Shown piece by piece: positions 8,701-17,392 of a stretch of 64,000 nt of DNA; positions within the stretch are counted from its first letter, which is position 1, and each line of letters opens with the position of its first letter. The position numbers were made by a program, and so were the translations under genes. The notes beneath the pieces were generated by a model. The model was not told the DNA's origin. It saw only the letters and a program-made list of their open reading frames with translations, and did no database searches. The DNA is from Paludibacteraceae bacterium. GTDB lineage: Bacteria > Bacteroidota > Bacteroidia > Bacteroidales > Paludibacteraceae. The stretch is taken from contig JAFVDX010000002.1 in the NCBI GenBank assembly GCA_017478225.1, forward strand, positions 1 to 64,000, given 5' to 3'.

Positions 8701-9879
8701 TCATGATTTTCTCCAAACCATCTTATTTACTATGCCGGTATAACTCTGTATTATCTTCACCACTTTTGTTGATACATTTTCGTCAGTGTAGTCCGGAACA
8801 GGTGTTCCATGGTCGCCGTTGATATTCATATTTACAGCACATTCCACTGCCTGCAACAAACTCTTTTGGTCTATGCCGGCAATAAAGAAGCATGCTTTGT
8901 CCAATGCTTCCGGACGCTCTGTTGAAGTACGAATACAAATGGCAGGGAACGGGTGACCAACAGAAGTAAAGAAACTACTTTCTTCCGGCAGTGTTCCACT
9001 ATCTGACACCACTGCAAAAGCATTCATCTGCAAACAATTATAGTCATGGAACCCTAATGGCTCATGCTGAATCACTCGCTTATCCAACTTAAATCCACTT
9101 GCTTCCAAACGCTTACGAGAACGAGGGTGACAACTGTATAAAACGGGCATATCATACTTCTCCGCCATCGCGTTGATAGCATTAAAAAGAGATAAGAAGT
9201 TCTTTTCTGTGTCTATATTCTCTTCTCTATGTGCACTTAGTAGTATATACTTACCTTTTTCAAGCCCCAATCGTTTGTGAATATCCGAAGCCATAATAGC
9301 CTCTAAATTTTCATGCAGCACCTCTGCCATCGGCGAACCGGTAACGTATGTGCGCTCTTTGGGCAGACCACAATCCGCCAAATAACGACGAGCGTGCTCC
9401 GAATAAGCCATATTAACATCTGATATTATGTCCACAATTCTGCGGTTGGTCTCTTCAGGCAGACATTCGTCTTTACAACGATTTCCGGCTTCCATGTGAA
9501 ATATAGGAATATGCAATCGCTTGGCGCCTATTACCGACAAACAAGAATTAGTATCACCTAAAACAAGCACTGCATCAGGACATGTGGCAACCATCAGTTT
9601 GTAACTGCTGTCAATTATATTCCCCATCGTAGCCCCCAAATCTTCGCCTACTGCATCCAAATATACATCAGGCTCCTTCAGACTTAAATCCCTGAAAAAG
9701 ATACCATTAAGATTGTAGTCGTAGTTCTGACCCGTGTGAGCCAACAAAGTATCAAAATACTTGCGGCATTTGTTTATCACTGCAGCCAAACGAATAATCT
9801 CAGGACGAGTACCTACTATTATCAACAAGCGAAGCCTGCCGTCTTGCTTGAAGTGGATATCACTAAAATCTGTTTTCAT
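8701..9879 (-). CDS. wbjD: UDP-N-acetylglucosamine 2-epimerase family protein (WbjD type)
   Basis: A 392-residue WecB-family epimerase. Motifs: VGTRPEIIRLA near the N-terminus, LAHTGQNYDYNL, VLVLGDTNSCL, HMEAGNRCKDECLPEE and SDSGTLPEESSFF. In the UDP-L-FucNAc pathway this enzyme (WbjD/CapG/Cap5G) does the final C-2 epimerisation. The gene directly follows wbjC- and wbjB-type genes in the order seen in staphylococcal type 5/8 capsule and Pseudomonas O11 loci, which specifies the role. The longer frame (start 9897) overlaps the upstream gene; the Met at 9879 leaves a 4-base gap and is preferred. Confidence 0.88.
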   Translation of the reverse strand: MKTDFSDIHFKQDGRLRLLIIVGTRPEIIRLAAVINKCRKYFDTLLAHTGQNYDYNLNGIFFRDLSLKEPDVYLDAVGEDLGATMGNIIDSSYKLMVATCPDAVLVLGDTNSCLSVIGAKRLHIPIFHMEAGNRCKDECLPEETNRRIVDIISDVNMAYSEHARRYLADCGLPKERTYVTGSPMAEVLHENLEAIMASDIHKRLGLEKGKYILLSAHREENIDTEKNFLSLFNAINAMAEKYDMPVLYSCHPRSRKRLEASGFKLDKRVIQHEPLGFHDYNCLQMNAFAVVSDSGTLPEESSFFTSVGHPFPAICIRTSTERPEALDKACFFIAGIDQKSLLQAVECAVNMNINGDHGTPVPDYTDENVSTKVVKIIQSYTGIVNKMVWRKS

Positions 9880-9883
9880 AAAC

Positions 9884-11083
9884 TTATACTTTTTCAAAAT
9901 ATGTATCAGGACGATTCGGGTCTAATTGCTCATTTGCCCACATGAGAGTTACCAAATCTTCAGTCTGACTGAGGTTGATAATATTATGAGTATAACCCGG
10001 AAGCATGTGCACTGCTTCTATTTTCTCACCACTAACTTCAAATTCGATAACCTCATCTGTTCCTATTCGCCGTTCTTGTATCAGCGCCTTGCCCTTTACA
10101 ACTATAAAAAATTCCCATTTCGTGTTGTGCCAATGCTGGCCTTTGGTTATACCCGCTTTGGATATATTCACAGAGAATTGTCCACATTCTTCAGTCTTAA
10201 GCAATTCTGTAAACGAACCCCTTTCGTCACAGTTCATCTTCAACTCAAATTTCACCTTTTCTTTGGGCAAATAACTCAAATAGGTGCTGTATAGTTTTTT
10301 CTCAAAACTGCCGTTAGGTATCTTAGGCATCTGTAAAGTAGTAGGTTGTGCATGGAAATCCTCTAATAAACTAACTATCTCACCCAATGTCTTTTTATGA
10401 GTTATTGGTGCTGCACAATACTTGCCTGCAGGAGTTAAGATGGTATTTACTCCTTCAAATTCTGCATGATGTTCCTTGCCTTGTAGTGCTGCAATCATCT
10501 CATCTATCAAATCATCTATATACAGCAACTCTAATTCTACTGTACTATCGTTTACCACAATAGGCAGATCATTGGCAATATTATTACAAAAAGTAGCAAC
10601 CGCTGAATTATAATTTGGTCTGCACCACTTGCCGAAGAGGTTTGGAAATCTGTAAACAAGTACCTTCGCGCTTATCCTACGCCCATAATCAAAGAAAAGT
10701 TCCTCGCCTGCCAATTTGCTCTTGCCATATTCCGATCCTGCATATCTGCCCTCAAGTGTGGCTTGAATTGAACTTGAAAGCATCACAGGACATGTGTTCT
10801 TGTACTTCTCCAAGGTTTTGAGCAGGGTAGAGGCAAAACCAAAATTCCCATCCATAAATTCCGATTGCTCTTTGGGACGATTCACACCTGCCAAATTATA
10901 TACAAAATTTGCTTCTTTGCAATATCTGTCTAATTCCTCTGGAGTGGAGTCGAGATCATATTCCATGACCTCTTCTATTTGTAAATCGCCATATTGACGA
11001 GCCTTACCTAATCGGATATTGTTCAGTTGTGAACACAGATTTTTGCCCACAAAACCTTTAGCACCGGTAACAAGTATCTTCAT
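9884..11083 (-). CDS. wbjC: Bifunctional UDP-sugar epimerase/reductase (CapF/WbjC)
   Basis: A 399-residue two-domain enzyme for UDP-L-FucNAc synthesis. Residues 1 to about 250 form an NAD(P)-binding SDR domain (VTGAKGFVGKNL at the start; YGKSKLAGE with the catalytic Tyr/Lys). The last ~120 residues are a cupin domain (GSFTELL, TKGQHWHNTKWEFF with metal-binding His, and HMLPGYTHNIIN). This is the CapF architecture: C-3 epimerisation by the cupin and C-4 reduction by the SDR domain. It sits between wbjB and wbjD. Confidence 0.92.
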   Translation of the reverse strand: MKILVTGAKGFVGKNLCSQLNNIRLGKARQYGDLQIEEVMEYDLDSTPEELDRYCKEANFVYNLAGVNRPKEQSEFMDGNFGFASTLLKTLEKYKNTCPVMLSSSIQATLEGRYAGSEYGKSKLAGEELFFDYGRRISAKVLVYRFPNLFGKWCRPNYNSAVATFCNNIANDLPIVVNDSTVELELLYIDDLIDEMIAALQGKEHHAEFEGVNTILTPAGKYCAAPITHKKTLGEIVSLLEDFHAQPTTLQMPKIPNGSFEKKLYSTYLSYLPKEKVKFELKMNCDERGSFTELLKTEECGQFSVNISKAGITKGQHWHNTKWEFFIVVKGKALIQERRIGTDEVIEFEVSGEKIEAVHMLPGYTHNIINLSQTEDLVTLMWANEQLDPNRPDTYFEKV

Positions 11084-11172
11084 TGTATTGATGTTTTGAT
11101 TTGTCGTTATGTCGATATGTCGCTATTCCAAAATATCGTTATGTCGAAAATCCGAAATCCCGACTTTTCAAC
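11084..11172. repeat. Intergenic GTCGTTATGTCG-type short repeats
   Basis: The 89-base spacer inside the glycan operon holds repeated TCGTTATGTCG/TCGATATGTCG words (about 11101-11146). The same word family recurs at 29263-29290. Seen directly; no gene. Confidence 0.5.
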
Positions 11173-12213
11173 TTATTGTTTTGCCAATTCGTTCTGAATA
11201 TATTCCAGTGAGGCTATCTTTGCCTTTGTCTCTTCTACAGTCAGCAATCTCGTATTATTTGAATTGAATTCTGTCAGTGTGTTGCGTTCCGTGTCGCCCT
11301 TGCTGAAATACTTATCATAGTTCAATCCTCTTTTGTCGCATGGTACACGATAGAAATTACCCATATCTATTGCATGTGCACATTCCTCATTGGTGAGCAA
11401 GGTCTCGTACATCTTCTCTCCATGACGAATACCTATTACCTTTATTGATTCTTTATCCCCTCCAAACAATTCGCACACAGCCTCTGCTTGAGTCTTGATG
11501 GTGCATGCAGGGGCTTTCTGAACCAGTATATCTCCGCTCTGACCATGCTCAAAAGCAAATAACACCAAATCTACAGCCTCGTCAAGCGACATGATAAAAC
11601 GAGTCATTGAAGGCTCTGTCAAAGTTATGGGTTGGTGATTCCTTATTTGGTCTATCCACAATGGTATAACCGAACCTCTTGAACACATCACATTTCCATA
11701 GCGAGTGCAGCATATCTTCGTCTTTTCAGGACTTACTGTACGCGATTTGGCTACAATCACTTTCTCCATCATAGCCTTTGAGGTGCCCATAGCATTTACC
11801 GGATAGGCAGCCTTGTCGGTAGAAAGACAGATCACTGTCTTAACCCCCTCGTCTATGGCGGCTGTCAGTACATTGTCGGTTCCTAACACATTGGTCTTAA
11901 CGGCTTCTATAGGGAAAAACTCGCATGAAGGGACCTGCTTTAAGGCTGCTGCGTGGAAGATATAATCTACTCCGTGCATTGCGTTCTTTACAGAAGCAAG
12001 GTCCCTGACATCACCTATATAGAAGCGTAATTTTTCTGATTGCTCAGGCATCTTTGCCTGAAATTCATGACGCATATCGTCTTGCTTCTTCTCATCGCGA
12101 GAGAAAATACGGATCTCACCTATATCTGTCTTAAGAAACCTGTTTAATACTGCATTCCCAAAACTACCGGTGCCGCCCGTAATGAGCAATGTCTTATCCT
12201 TGAATATCGACAT
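11173..12213 (-). CDS. wbjB: UDP-GlcNAc 4,6-dehydratase/5-epimerase (WbjB/CapE type)
   Basis: A 346-residue cytoplasmic member of the FlaA1/CapE short-chain dehydrogenase family. It starts with the Rossmann motif TGGTGSFGNAVL and has FHAAALKQVP, STDKAAYPVNAMG with the family's M...K pair, CTRYGNVMCSRGSVIP and the conserved RHGEKMYETL. With the next two genes it forms the three-enzyme UDP-L-FucNAc set: this enzyme opens the pathway by 4,6-dehydration and 5-epimerisation of UDP-GlcNAc. It lacks the membrane domain of WbpM-type dehydratases. The 106-base spacer upstream holds a 22-bp tandem duplication. Confidence 0.9.
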   Translation of the reverse strand: MSIFKDKTLLITGGTGSFGNAVLNRFLKTDIGEIRIFSRDEKKQDDMRHEFQAKMPEQSEKLRFYIGDVRDLASVKNAMHGVDYIFHAAALKQVPSCEFFPIEAVKTNVLGTDNVLTAAIDEGVKTVICLSTDKAAYPVNAMGTSKAMMEKVIVAKSRTVSPEKTKICCTRYGNVMCSRGSVIPLWIDQIRNHQPITLTEPSMTRFIMSLDEAVDLVLFAFEHGQSGDILVQKAPACTIKTQAEAVCELFGGDKESIKVIGIRHGEKMYETLLTNEECAHAIDMGNFYRVPCDKRGLNYDKYFSKGDTERNTLTEFNSNNTRLLTVEETKAKIASLEYIQNELAKQ

Positions 12214-12255
12214 AATGATTATCCTTAAATTATATATTAATTTAATTTGTATGTT

Positions 12256-12299
12256 GTTTAGATATTAGTATTATCTGGTTTAGATATTAGTGTTATCTA
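12256..12299. repeat. 22-bp tandem duplication in operon spacer
   Basis: Two adjacent 22-bp units, 12256-12277 and 12278-12299, both beginning GTTTAGATATTAGT and differing at two positions, lie between the KAS III gene and the wbjB-type gene. No gene in this 106-base spacer. Confidence 0.75.
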
Positions 12300-12319
12300 T
12301 ACACTAATTTATATCTCTT

Positions 12320-13381
12320 TTATATCTCTATTAGTTTGGGGACGATTAGGTTTTTAGTCGTGAGGAGCATGGTTCCCCAACTAAGTCCTAAGCCGAAGGA
12401 AGAGCATAGCAAACGGGTAGGTCTCTCGCTCATCACCCGCTCGGCGAGCCTTGTAACTATCAACGAAGGAATACTTGCGCCGCCCGTATTTCCAAACTCT
12501 TCAAGGTTATATGGAACTTTCTCGGGAGGCAGTTTTAATTTCTTAACCAGACGGTCAACTATCAAACGATTGGCTTGGTGAATAAGGTAGTAGTCTATAT
12601 CCGACTGGCGATCAATATTCAACTCGTTGAGTAGATTTTCCACGGTCTTTGCCGGCTTGCTGATAGCAAAAGTAAATACAGCCATACCATCAATCATAGT
12701 GTCTTTAGGAGCACGAACGATTCCATTGCCAAAATCTTCCTGAACAAATGACTCTTGAGTTATCGGATGGCGAAAGCCTCCATGCGGGGTCATAAGCGCT
12801 TTATATCCGCTTCCTTGAGTATGAAAATCTATTAATATAGGTTCGGCAGTAGGGTCAAACTCAAGTGCGATGGCTGTTCCGCAATCACCAAACAATGGTA
12901 CTCGGCTTTTGTCTTGCATCGACCCCATACGAAGGGCAGTGTCACCTATCAGCAACAAAGCGCGTTTTATATTACCTGTAGTAAGCATATTGCCTGCTAC
13001 ATTCATGGCATACATGCAGCCACAACAGCCCATAGGTATATCCAAACAGAAGCAATCTTCTGAAAGGCCTAATCGGTCTTGAAGCAAACATGATGTAGGA
13101 GGCGTACGATAATCGCCCGTCACCGACTCAAAAACCAGCATATCAATGCTGCTTTTGTCCCAATGAAGTTCTTCAAGCAACTTCTCGGCTGCTGCTTGGC
13201 ATAAGTCGGAGGCGCATATAGAATCAGGGGCTAACCGACGCTCACGGATACCTACAGTATTGTTAAAGACTTCTGCCTCTTGAGCAGTAAACAACGGAAT
13301 ATCCTCTGTCCGAACAATCTCTTTAGGTACGCAGGCACTTACACCACGAAGACCGATATTTCTGATTGACCAACGAGCCAT
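12320..13381 (-). CDS. 3-oxoacyl-ACP synthase III (KAS III/FabH-like)
   Basis: A 353-residue thiolase-fold condensing enzyme. The catalytic triad is present: Cys119 in IPMGCCGCMYA, His in LIHQANRLI and Asn in EFGNTGGASIP. Housekeeping FabH joins acetyl-CoA to malonyl-ACP; this copy sits in a glycan operon, 2 bases after an ACP gene and near an AMP-ligase and two reductases, so it probably condenses a dedicated starter to make a short 3-oxoacyl chain for decorating a sugar (inference). MARWSIRNIGLRGV at the N-terminus fits FabH-like proteins of such loci. Confidence 0.88.
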   Translation of the reverse strand: MARWSIRNIGLRGVSACVPKEIVRTEDIPLFTAQEAEVFNNTVGIRERRLAPDSICASDLCQAAAEKLLEELHWDKSSIDMLVFESVTGDYRTPPTSCLLQDRLGLSEDCFCLDIPMGCCGCMYAMNVAGNMLTTGNIKRALLLIGDTALRMGSMQDKSRVPLFGDCGTAIALEFDPTAEPILIDFHTQGSGYKALMTPHGGFRHPITQESFVQEDFGNGIVRAPKDTMIDGMAVFTFAISKPAKTVENLLNELNIDRQSDIDYYLIHQANRLIVDRLVKKLKLPPEKVPYNLEEFGNTGGASIPSLIVTRLAERVMSERPTRLLCSSFGLGLSWGTMLLTTKNLIVPKLIEI

Positions 13382-13383
13382 AA

Positions 13384-13623
13384 TTACAATTCTATGCCAT
13401 TTTTAATCAGTATTTCTTTACCTGCTTTGTAACTTGTACAAGCCATAATGTCTTCCGGGTCAAGCATCAAATCGAAATACTCTTCCATCAAACTGATTAT
13501 ATTGAGTTGATGAATCGAATCCCATGATGACTCTGTTTGTTTACCATAGTTATCGTTCAAATCTGAACTCTTAACACCAAATACTTCTTCAAAAATCTGA
13601 TTGTATTTTTCTAAATTTGTCAT
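13384..13623 (-). CDS. Acyl carrier protein 1 of the glycan operon
   Basis: A 79-residue four-helix carrier protein. The phosphopantetheine site is Ser36 in SSWDSIHQL, followed by the helix-II/III region MEEYFDLMLDPEDI typical of ACPs. It is placed between an AMP-ligase gene and a KAS III gene with very short spacers, so it likely carries the acyl group between those two enzymes. It is not the fatty-acid synthesis AcpP: the DSL motif is DSI and the acidic helix II is replaced by IHQLNIISLMEEYF. Confidence 0.85.
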   Translation of the reverse strand: MTNLEKYNQIFEEVFGVKSSDLNDNYGKQTESSWDSIHQLNIISLMEEYFDLMLDPEDIMACTSYKAGKEILIKNGIEL

Positions 13624-13640
13624 ATCAAATTCCTATTGAT

Positions 13641-15047
13641 TTATAGTTTTGAATATAATTTTTTTCCTGCCTCATTCTTAGGGATTTCTTCAATCACTCT
13701 GATTTCAAATGATGTAGCCACAATATGAGTTTTGTCTATCAATGTTTGTTTTACGAGTGTAGTCTTATCGGCGTCAGTTATATAGACTATCATTTTTTCA
13801 TCTGTTCCTACGCATGCACTCTCTGTTTTACATTCGGAGGCAATTATCTGTTCGCATTCGTCCAGTCCTACTCTCATGCCAAACAACTTGATAAATCTGC
13901 CCAATCTGCCAACTATATAATAGCATCCGTCCTCATCAAAATAAGCCAAATCGCCTGTTTTAATAAATCCATGTCTTTCATCGCCTTTGTTCATATCCTC
14001 TCTGCAAGTAGCATACCCCATCGTTACATTACGCCCTCTATAACACATTTCGCCCTCCGTATGTGGAGTGGTGATAGAGTTGCCATTAGCGTCAATGAGC
14101 AATAATTCTCCGTTTGGCACAGCAATTCCGATGCTGCCTACTTTTTCTACTGCCCATTTAGCCGGTAAATATGCCATTCGCGCCGTACATTCCGACTGAC
14201 CATAGGTGGCTATCCAGCGTTTGCCTTTTTCTTGGCACCACTGAGCAAATTTCAAATTGAGGTTTTTCTCCATCTTTCCCCCGCCTTGAGTGAGCAATTC
14301 AAGGTCAGGTATGTCCATACGGAAGAAACGCATCATATCGAGTATTTGGAAAGAGTAGGGTACGCCCGTAAAACTAGTGGCCTTCTGTGACTTCATAAAC
14401 TGCCAAAAGACAGCATCTGTCATGTTGCGACCTGTTATCAATATAGTTGCTCCTACTTTGAAATGGCTGAATACCATAGAAAGCCCCATGGTATAGTAAA
14501 GGGGCAAAACCATCAAAGGACGATCTGCTGATTTCAACTCAAAAAATGTGCTGATATTAAGTGCTGCTGCTTCGATGTTATCATAGCAATGCCGCACCAA
14601 CTTGGGACTACCTGTGCTACCCGATGTAGGCAATAAATGGGATAAGTCAGCGAATAATTCAGGTGAAGAAAAGCCTGTTTTTAATAATTTATATCCTTTG
14701 TCGTTTATGATTTCTGTTGCATCTGTAAATCTCTCTTGCAACTTATTATTGCTATCGTGGCAGCAGATATATGCAGGCTGATATGTGTCGATGAGATTAT
14801 TGAGCAGTTGAGTGTCAGTCTTCTCGTTTAAAATCAGTGGAACTAACTTTTGTGAACCTATCATTCCTATTGCCCATTTTATTCCCCCTGTATCGTTGCC
14901 TGTGAGAAGAAAACATAACTCACGCTGAATAAATTGTTTTTGCAGAAAACATGCAAAATCAGTCAATTCGCCATAAGTCAACCTGCCGCCTTCGCTATCA
15001 ATTGCTGCGAGTTGACCGGAATGTATGTTATTTATATCTAATATCAT
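13641..15047 (-). CDS. AMP-binding acyl-activating enzyme (ANL superfamily)
   Basis: A 468-residue adenylate-forming ligase. Motifs in order: phosphate loop LLPTSGSTGSPK, YGQSECTARM, GEMCYRGRNVTMGY, TGDLAYFDEDG, GRLGRFIKLFGMRV (hinge) and the catalytic lysine in IPKNEAGKKLYSKL at the C-terminus. It would activate a carboxylic acid with ATP and load it on CoA or on one of the operon's ACPs. A longer start at 15068 overlaps the upstream reductase; the Met at 15047 follows that gene's stop by one base (TAA-A-ATG) and is preferred. Acid substrate unknown. Confidence 0.85.
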   Translation of the reverse strand: MILDINNIHSGQLAAIDSEGGRLTYGELTDFACFLQKQFIQRELCFLLTGNDTGGIKWAIGMIGSQKLVPLILNEKTDTQLLNNLIDTYQPAYICCHDSNNKLQERFTDATEIINDKGYKLLKTGFSSPELFADLSHLLPTSGSTGSPKLVRHCYDNIEAAALNISTFFELKSADRPLMVLPLYYTMGLSMVFSHFKVGATILITGRNMTDAVFWQFMKSQKATSFTGVPYSFQILDMMRFFRMDIPDLELLTQGGGKMEKNLNLKFAQWCQEKGKRWIATYGQSECTARMAYLPAKWAVEKVGSIGIAVPNGELLLIDANGNSITTPHTEGEMCYRGRNVTMGYATCREDMNKGDERHGFIKTGDLAYFDEDGCYYIVGRLGRFIKLFGMRVGLDECEQIIASECKTESACVGTDEKMIVYITDADKTTLVKQTLIDKTHIVATSFEIRVIEEIPKNEAGKKLYSKL

Positions 15048-15048
15048 T

Positions 15049-15774
15049 TTATATTGATGCACAGCCATTTACCCCAAGTATTTCCCCTGAAATATAACTT
15101 GCTTTGTCAGAAGCAAGAAAAGCACAAGCGTTTGCTATATCTTCAGGTGTGGCCAACCTGCCTAATGCTATTCTTTCTATGCGTTTGTCTATTTTTTGAC
15201 CATCTGACTCATATAATTCTTCAAACCGTTCGGTTTTAACAATCCCCGGCGCGACAGCATTTACTCTGATGCCTTGTGGTGCAAGTTCTTTTGCAGCAGA
15301 TTTGGTAAGAGATATTATTGCGCCTTTTGTTGCCGAATATGCCACTTGTCCGGGTGAACCTAATTGTGCGGTAACTGAAGATATGTTTACTATGCTTCCA
15401 CCTCCGTTGCGAGACATAAGGCGACTAACAAGTTGTATAAGTTCCAATACGGCAATAACATTTATCCTAAACATCAGTTCTGTTTCTTCTCTTATTATCA
15501 TGCCGATTTTTCTATTAAACACCACTCCCGCATTATTGACCAATACATCTATTCTGCCTTCTGCCTTGAAAACGCTTACTATTGCCTGCTTGGCGGCCAC
15601 GGCATCGGTAATATCAAATACCAATTTGTTTATTCCTTCTTGTGGTGTAAAGTCTTGTCGGTCACACGCATAAACAATTGCCCCTTCTTGTGCAAATTGT
15701 TGAGCGATCTTACAACCTATACCTTGTGCGGCACCGGTTATTATACACACTTTATTTTCAAGTAGTCTTTCCAT
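15049..15774 (-). CDS. SDR-family 3-oxoacyl-ACP reductase-like protein (FabG-like)
   Basis: A 241-residue classical short-chain dehydrogenase: TGAAQGIGCKIA cofactor loop at about residues 13-24, NNAGVV, the catalytic Ser (VNISSVTA), and YSATKGA with Tyr/Lys. It ends in ISGEILGVNGC, as in FabG. Placed among ACP, KAS III and AMP-ligase genes, it most likely reduces a 3-oxoacyl thioester to the 3-hydroxy form. It is the second of two adjacent SDR genes, separated by 3 bases. Confidence 0.87.
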   Translation of the reverse strand: MERLLENKVCIITGAAQGIGCKIAQQFAQEGAIVYACDRQDFTPQEGINKLVFDITDAVAAKQAIVSVFKAEGRIDVLVNNAGVVFNRKIGMIIREETELMFRINVIAVLELIQLVSRLMSRNGGGSIVNISSVTAQLGSPGQVAYSATKGAIISLTKSAAKELAPQGIRVNAVAPGIVKTERFEELYESDGQKIDKRIERIALGRLATPEDIANACAFLASDKASYISGEILGVNGCASI

Positions 15775-15777
15775 AAT

Positions 15778-16524
15778 CTATACTAATGTCCTTCCACCGT
15801 CTATTTTGATTTCCGTACCAGTAATCCATTTTGCAGCATCTGATAATAAGAAAACAGCCGTTTGCGCCACTTCCTCAGGTTCGCCATATCTCTTTAGCGG
15901 ATAGCGTTCCATGTCTTTTTGTATCTGCTCGTCTGACATAGTGGAGTTTTGCAATAAGTCCGTATTTATTCTACCTGGTAATATGGTATTGCAGCGAATC
16001 TGTTTTCCACTGAGTTCTAATGCAGCATATCTGACATAACTTGTTAGTGCCGACTTACTTGAGCCATATACCGACAGTCCTGTGGCAGTATTTCCATTGC
16101 CAGAGATGGAGGAGATATATACAAGCGACGCACCTTGACGAATCTTCTTTGCTTTCAACAATGATTTTGTCAGCAGGGCTTGTGCAAAGTAATTGGTAGA
16201 GAATACCGTTTGCAGGTCCATCTCATTTAGTGCCATAATGGGTTTTAGTTTGCTCACACCTGCTGCGAAAACCACTCCGTCTAATTCTTCAGTTGTGGCC
16301 GTTATTTGCTCTATGTCGTTTTGCTGACAGATATCTGCACTAATAGACGCATGTCCCTGACCTTCCAATTGCTCAAAGGTAGAAAGCAAACGCTCTTCAT
16401 TGCGCCCTGTAATAACCACACGCGCACCCATTTTTGAGCACTCAATGGCACATGCCTTGCCTATACCGGACGAAGCACCTGTAACCAATATAGTCTTACC
16501 AATTAACGCAAAAGGATTATACAT
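15778..16524 (-). CDS. SDR-family oxidoreductase (second FabG-like)
   Basis: A 248-residue classical SDR with TGASSGIGKACA (cofactor loop), VFAAGVSKL in place of the usual NNAG, the catalytic ISSISGNG serine and YGSSKSA Tyr/Lys, ending ITGTEIKIDGGRTLV. The unusual AAGVSK motif and the sequence difference from the neighbouring SDR suggest a different substrate. It starts 5 bases after an ACP stop codon and so belongs to the same acyl-module transcript. Confidence 0.85.
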   Translation of the reverse strand: MYNPFALIGKTILVTGASSGIGKACAIECSKMGARVVITGRNEERLLSTFEQLEGQGHASISADICQQNDIEQITATTEELDGVVFAAGVSKLKPIMALNEMDLQTVFSTNYFAQALLTKSLLKAKKIRQGASLVYISSISGNGNTATGLSVYGSSKSALTSYVRYAALELSGKQIRCNTILPGRINTDLLQNSTMSDEQIQKDMERYPLKRYGEPEEVAQTAVFLLSDAAKWITGTEIKIDGGRTLV

Positions 16525-16529
16525 CGGAA

Positions 16530-16754
16530 TTAGAGTTTGCTTTGAACAAGATTATACAACTCCTGAATAGTTTGTGTCTTACGCATCTCTTCCGGAGGTA
16601 GTACAACACCATACTCCTCATCAACCATCGTAATAACCAACAAGGCTACCAGTGAAGTCCAACCTTGTAACTCACGAAAACGAGTTTGTGCATTTAATGT
16701 CGCGATATCAATATCGTCAAATTGTTCTGCAAATAACTCTATAAATTTCTCCAT
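16530..16754 (-). CDS. Acyl carrier protein 2 of the glycan operon
   Basis: A 74-residue carrier protein with the phosphopantetheine serine Ser34 in QGWTSLVALLV and the downstream MVDEEYGVVLPPEEM helix. The start codon overlaps the upstream acyltransferase stop by one base (TAATG), which implies translational coupling. Its sequence differs from the operon's other ACP, so the two probably serve different steps, for example chain building and delivery to the transferase (inference). Confidence 0.85.
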   Translation of the reverse strand: MEKFIELFAEQFDDIDIATLNAQTRFRELQGWTSLVALLVITMVDEEYGVVLPPEEMRKTQTIQELYNLVQSKL

Positions 16755-17389
16755 TACATCAATTTTTTTGCAGGATTTCCCATAACGGTAGTCCCTGATT
16801 TTACTTTTCTAATTACGAAACTGCATGCAGCCACTCTTGAGTGAGTTTCTATAACCACATTATGACTTATCATTGCTCCTGTATGTATATCAGCCTCGTC
16901 TTCTACAATTGTGCCACCAACAAGAGTCACATGTGTGTCTATTCTGTTGTAGTTGCCTATTTGGCTGTCATGCCCAATCACAGAGTATGACTGAATCATG
17001 TTGTATTTTCCCACTTTGGCATCAGCGCCGATAGTAGTAAATGCACCAATTGTTGTTCCTTCTCCTATCTGAACATTTGAACCAATACGCGCTGTTGAGT
17101 GTATCAAAGTAATGAATTGTCCTCCCTTGCAAACGACACTCTCTATACATTTTTTTCTTGCTCCTCCGCCAATTGAACTGACAAACACATCGTTCTTTTG
17201 TGGTACATACTCTGCTATAGTGCCCAGCATAGGGGGGTAGTTGTGAAAACCATCAAGCGAGTGGATGTTGTCGTCGATAAAGCCTTTGATTTCATAGTCA
17301 ATACCATATCCAACACTCTCTCGTGCAGAGTCATACAACGTACGCCCCATACCTCCTGCGCCAATTATCACGAGTTGCTTCATATACAA
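16754..17389 (-). CDS. NeuD/PglD-type sugar O/N-acyltransferase
   Basis: A 211-residue left-handed beta-helix acyltransferase. The N-terminal Rossmann-like domain starts QLVIIGAGGMGRTLYD, followed by hexapeptide repeats (IGSNVQIGEGTTIGAFTTIGADAKVG and onwards) and the terminal VMGNPAKKL. Family members acylate amino-sugars (PglD, using acetyl-CoA) or sialic acids (NeuD). Here the gene is translationally coupled to an ACP, which points to an acyl-ACP donor and to an N- or O-acyl group other than acetyl (inference). The first Met or the Met two codons later may be the start. Confidence 0.85.
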   Translation of the reverse strand: MYMKQLVIIGAGGMGRTLYDSARESVGYGIDYEIKGFIDDNIHSLDGFHNYPPMLGTIAEYVPQKNDVFVSSIGGGARKKCIESVVCKGGQFITLIHSTARIGSNVQIGEGTTIGAFTTIGADAKVGKYNMIQSYSVIGHDSQIGNYNRIDTHVTLVGGTIVEDEADIHTGAMISHNVVIETHSRVAACSFVIRKVKSGTTVMGNPAKKLM

Positions 17390-17392
17390 TTC

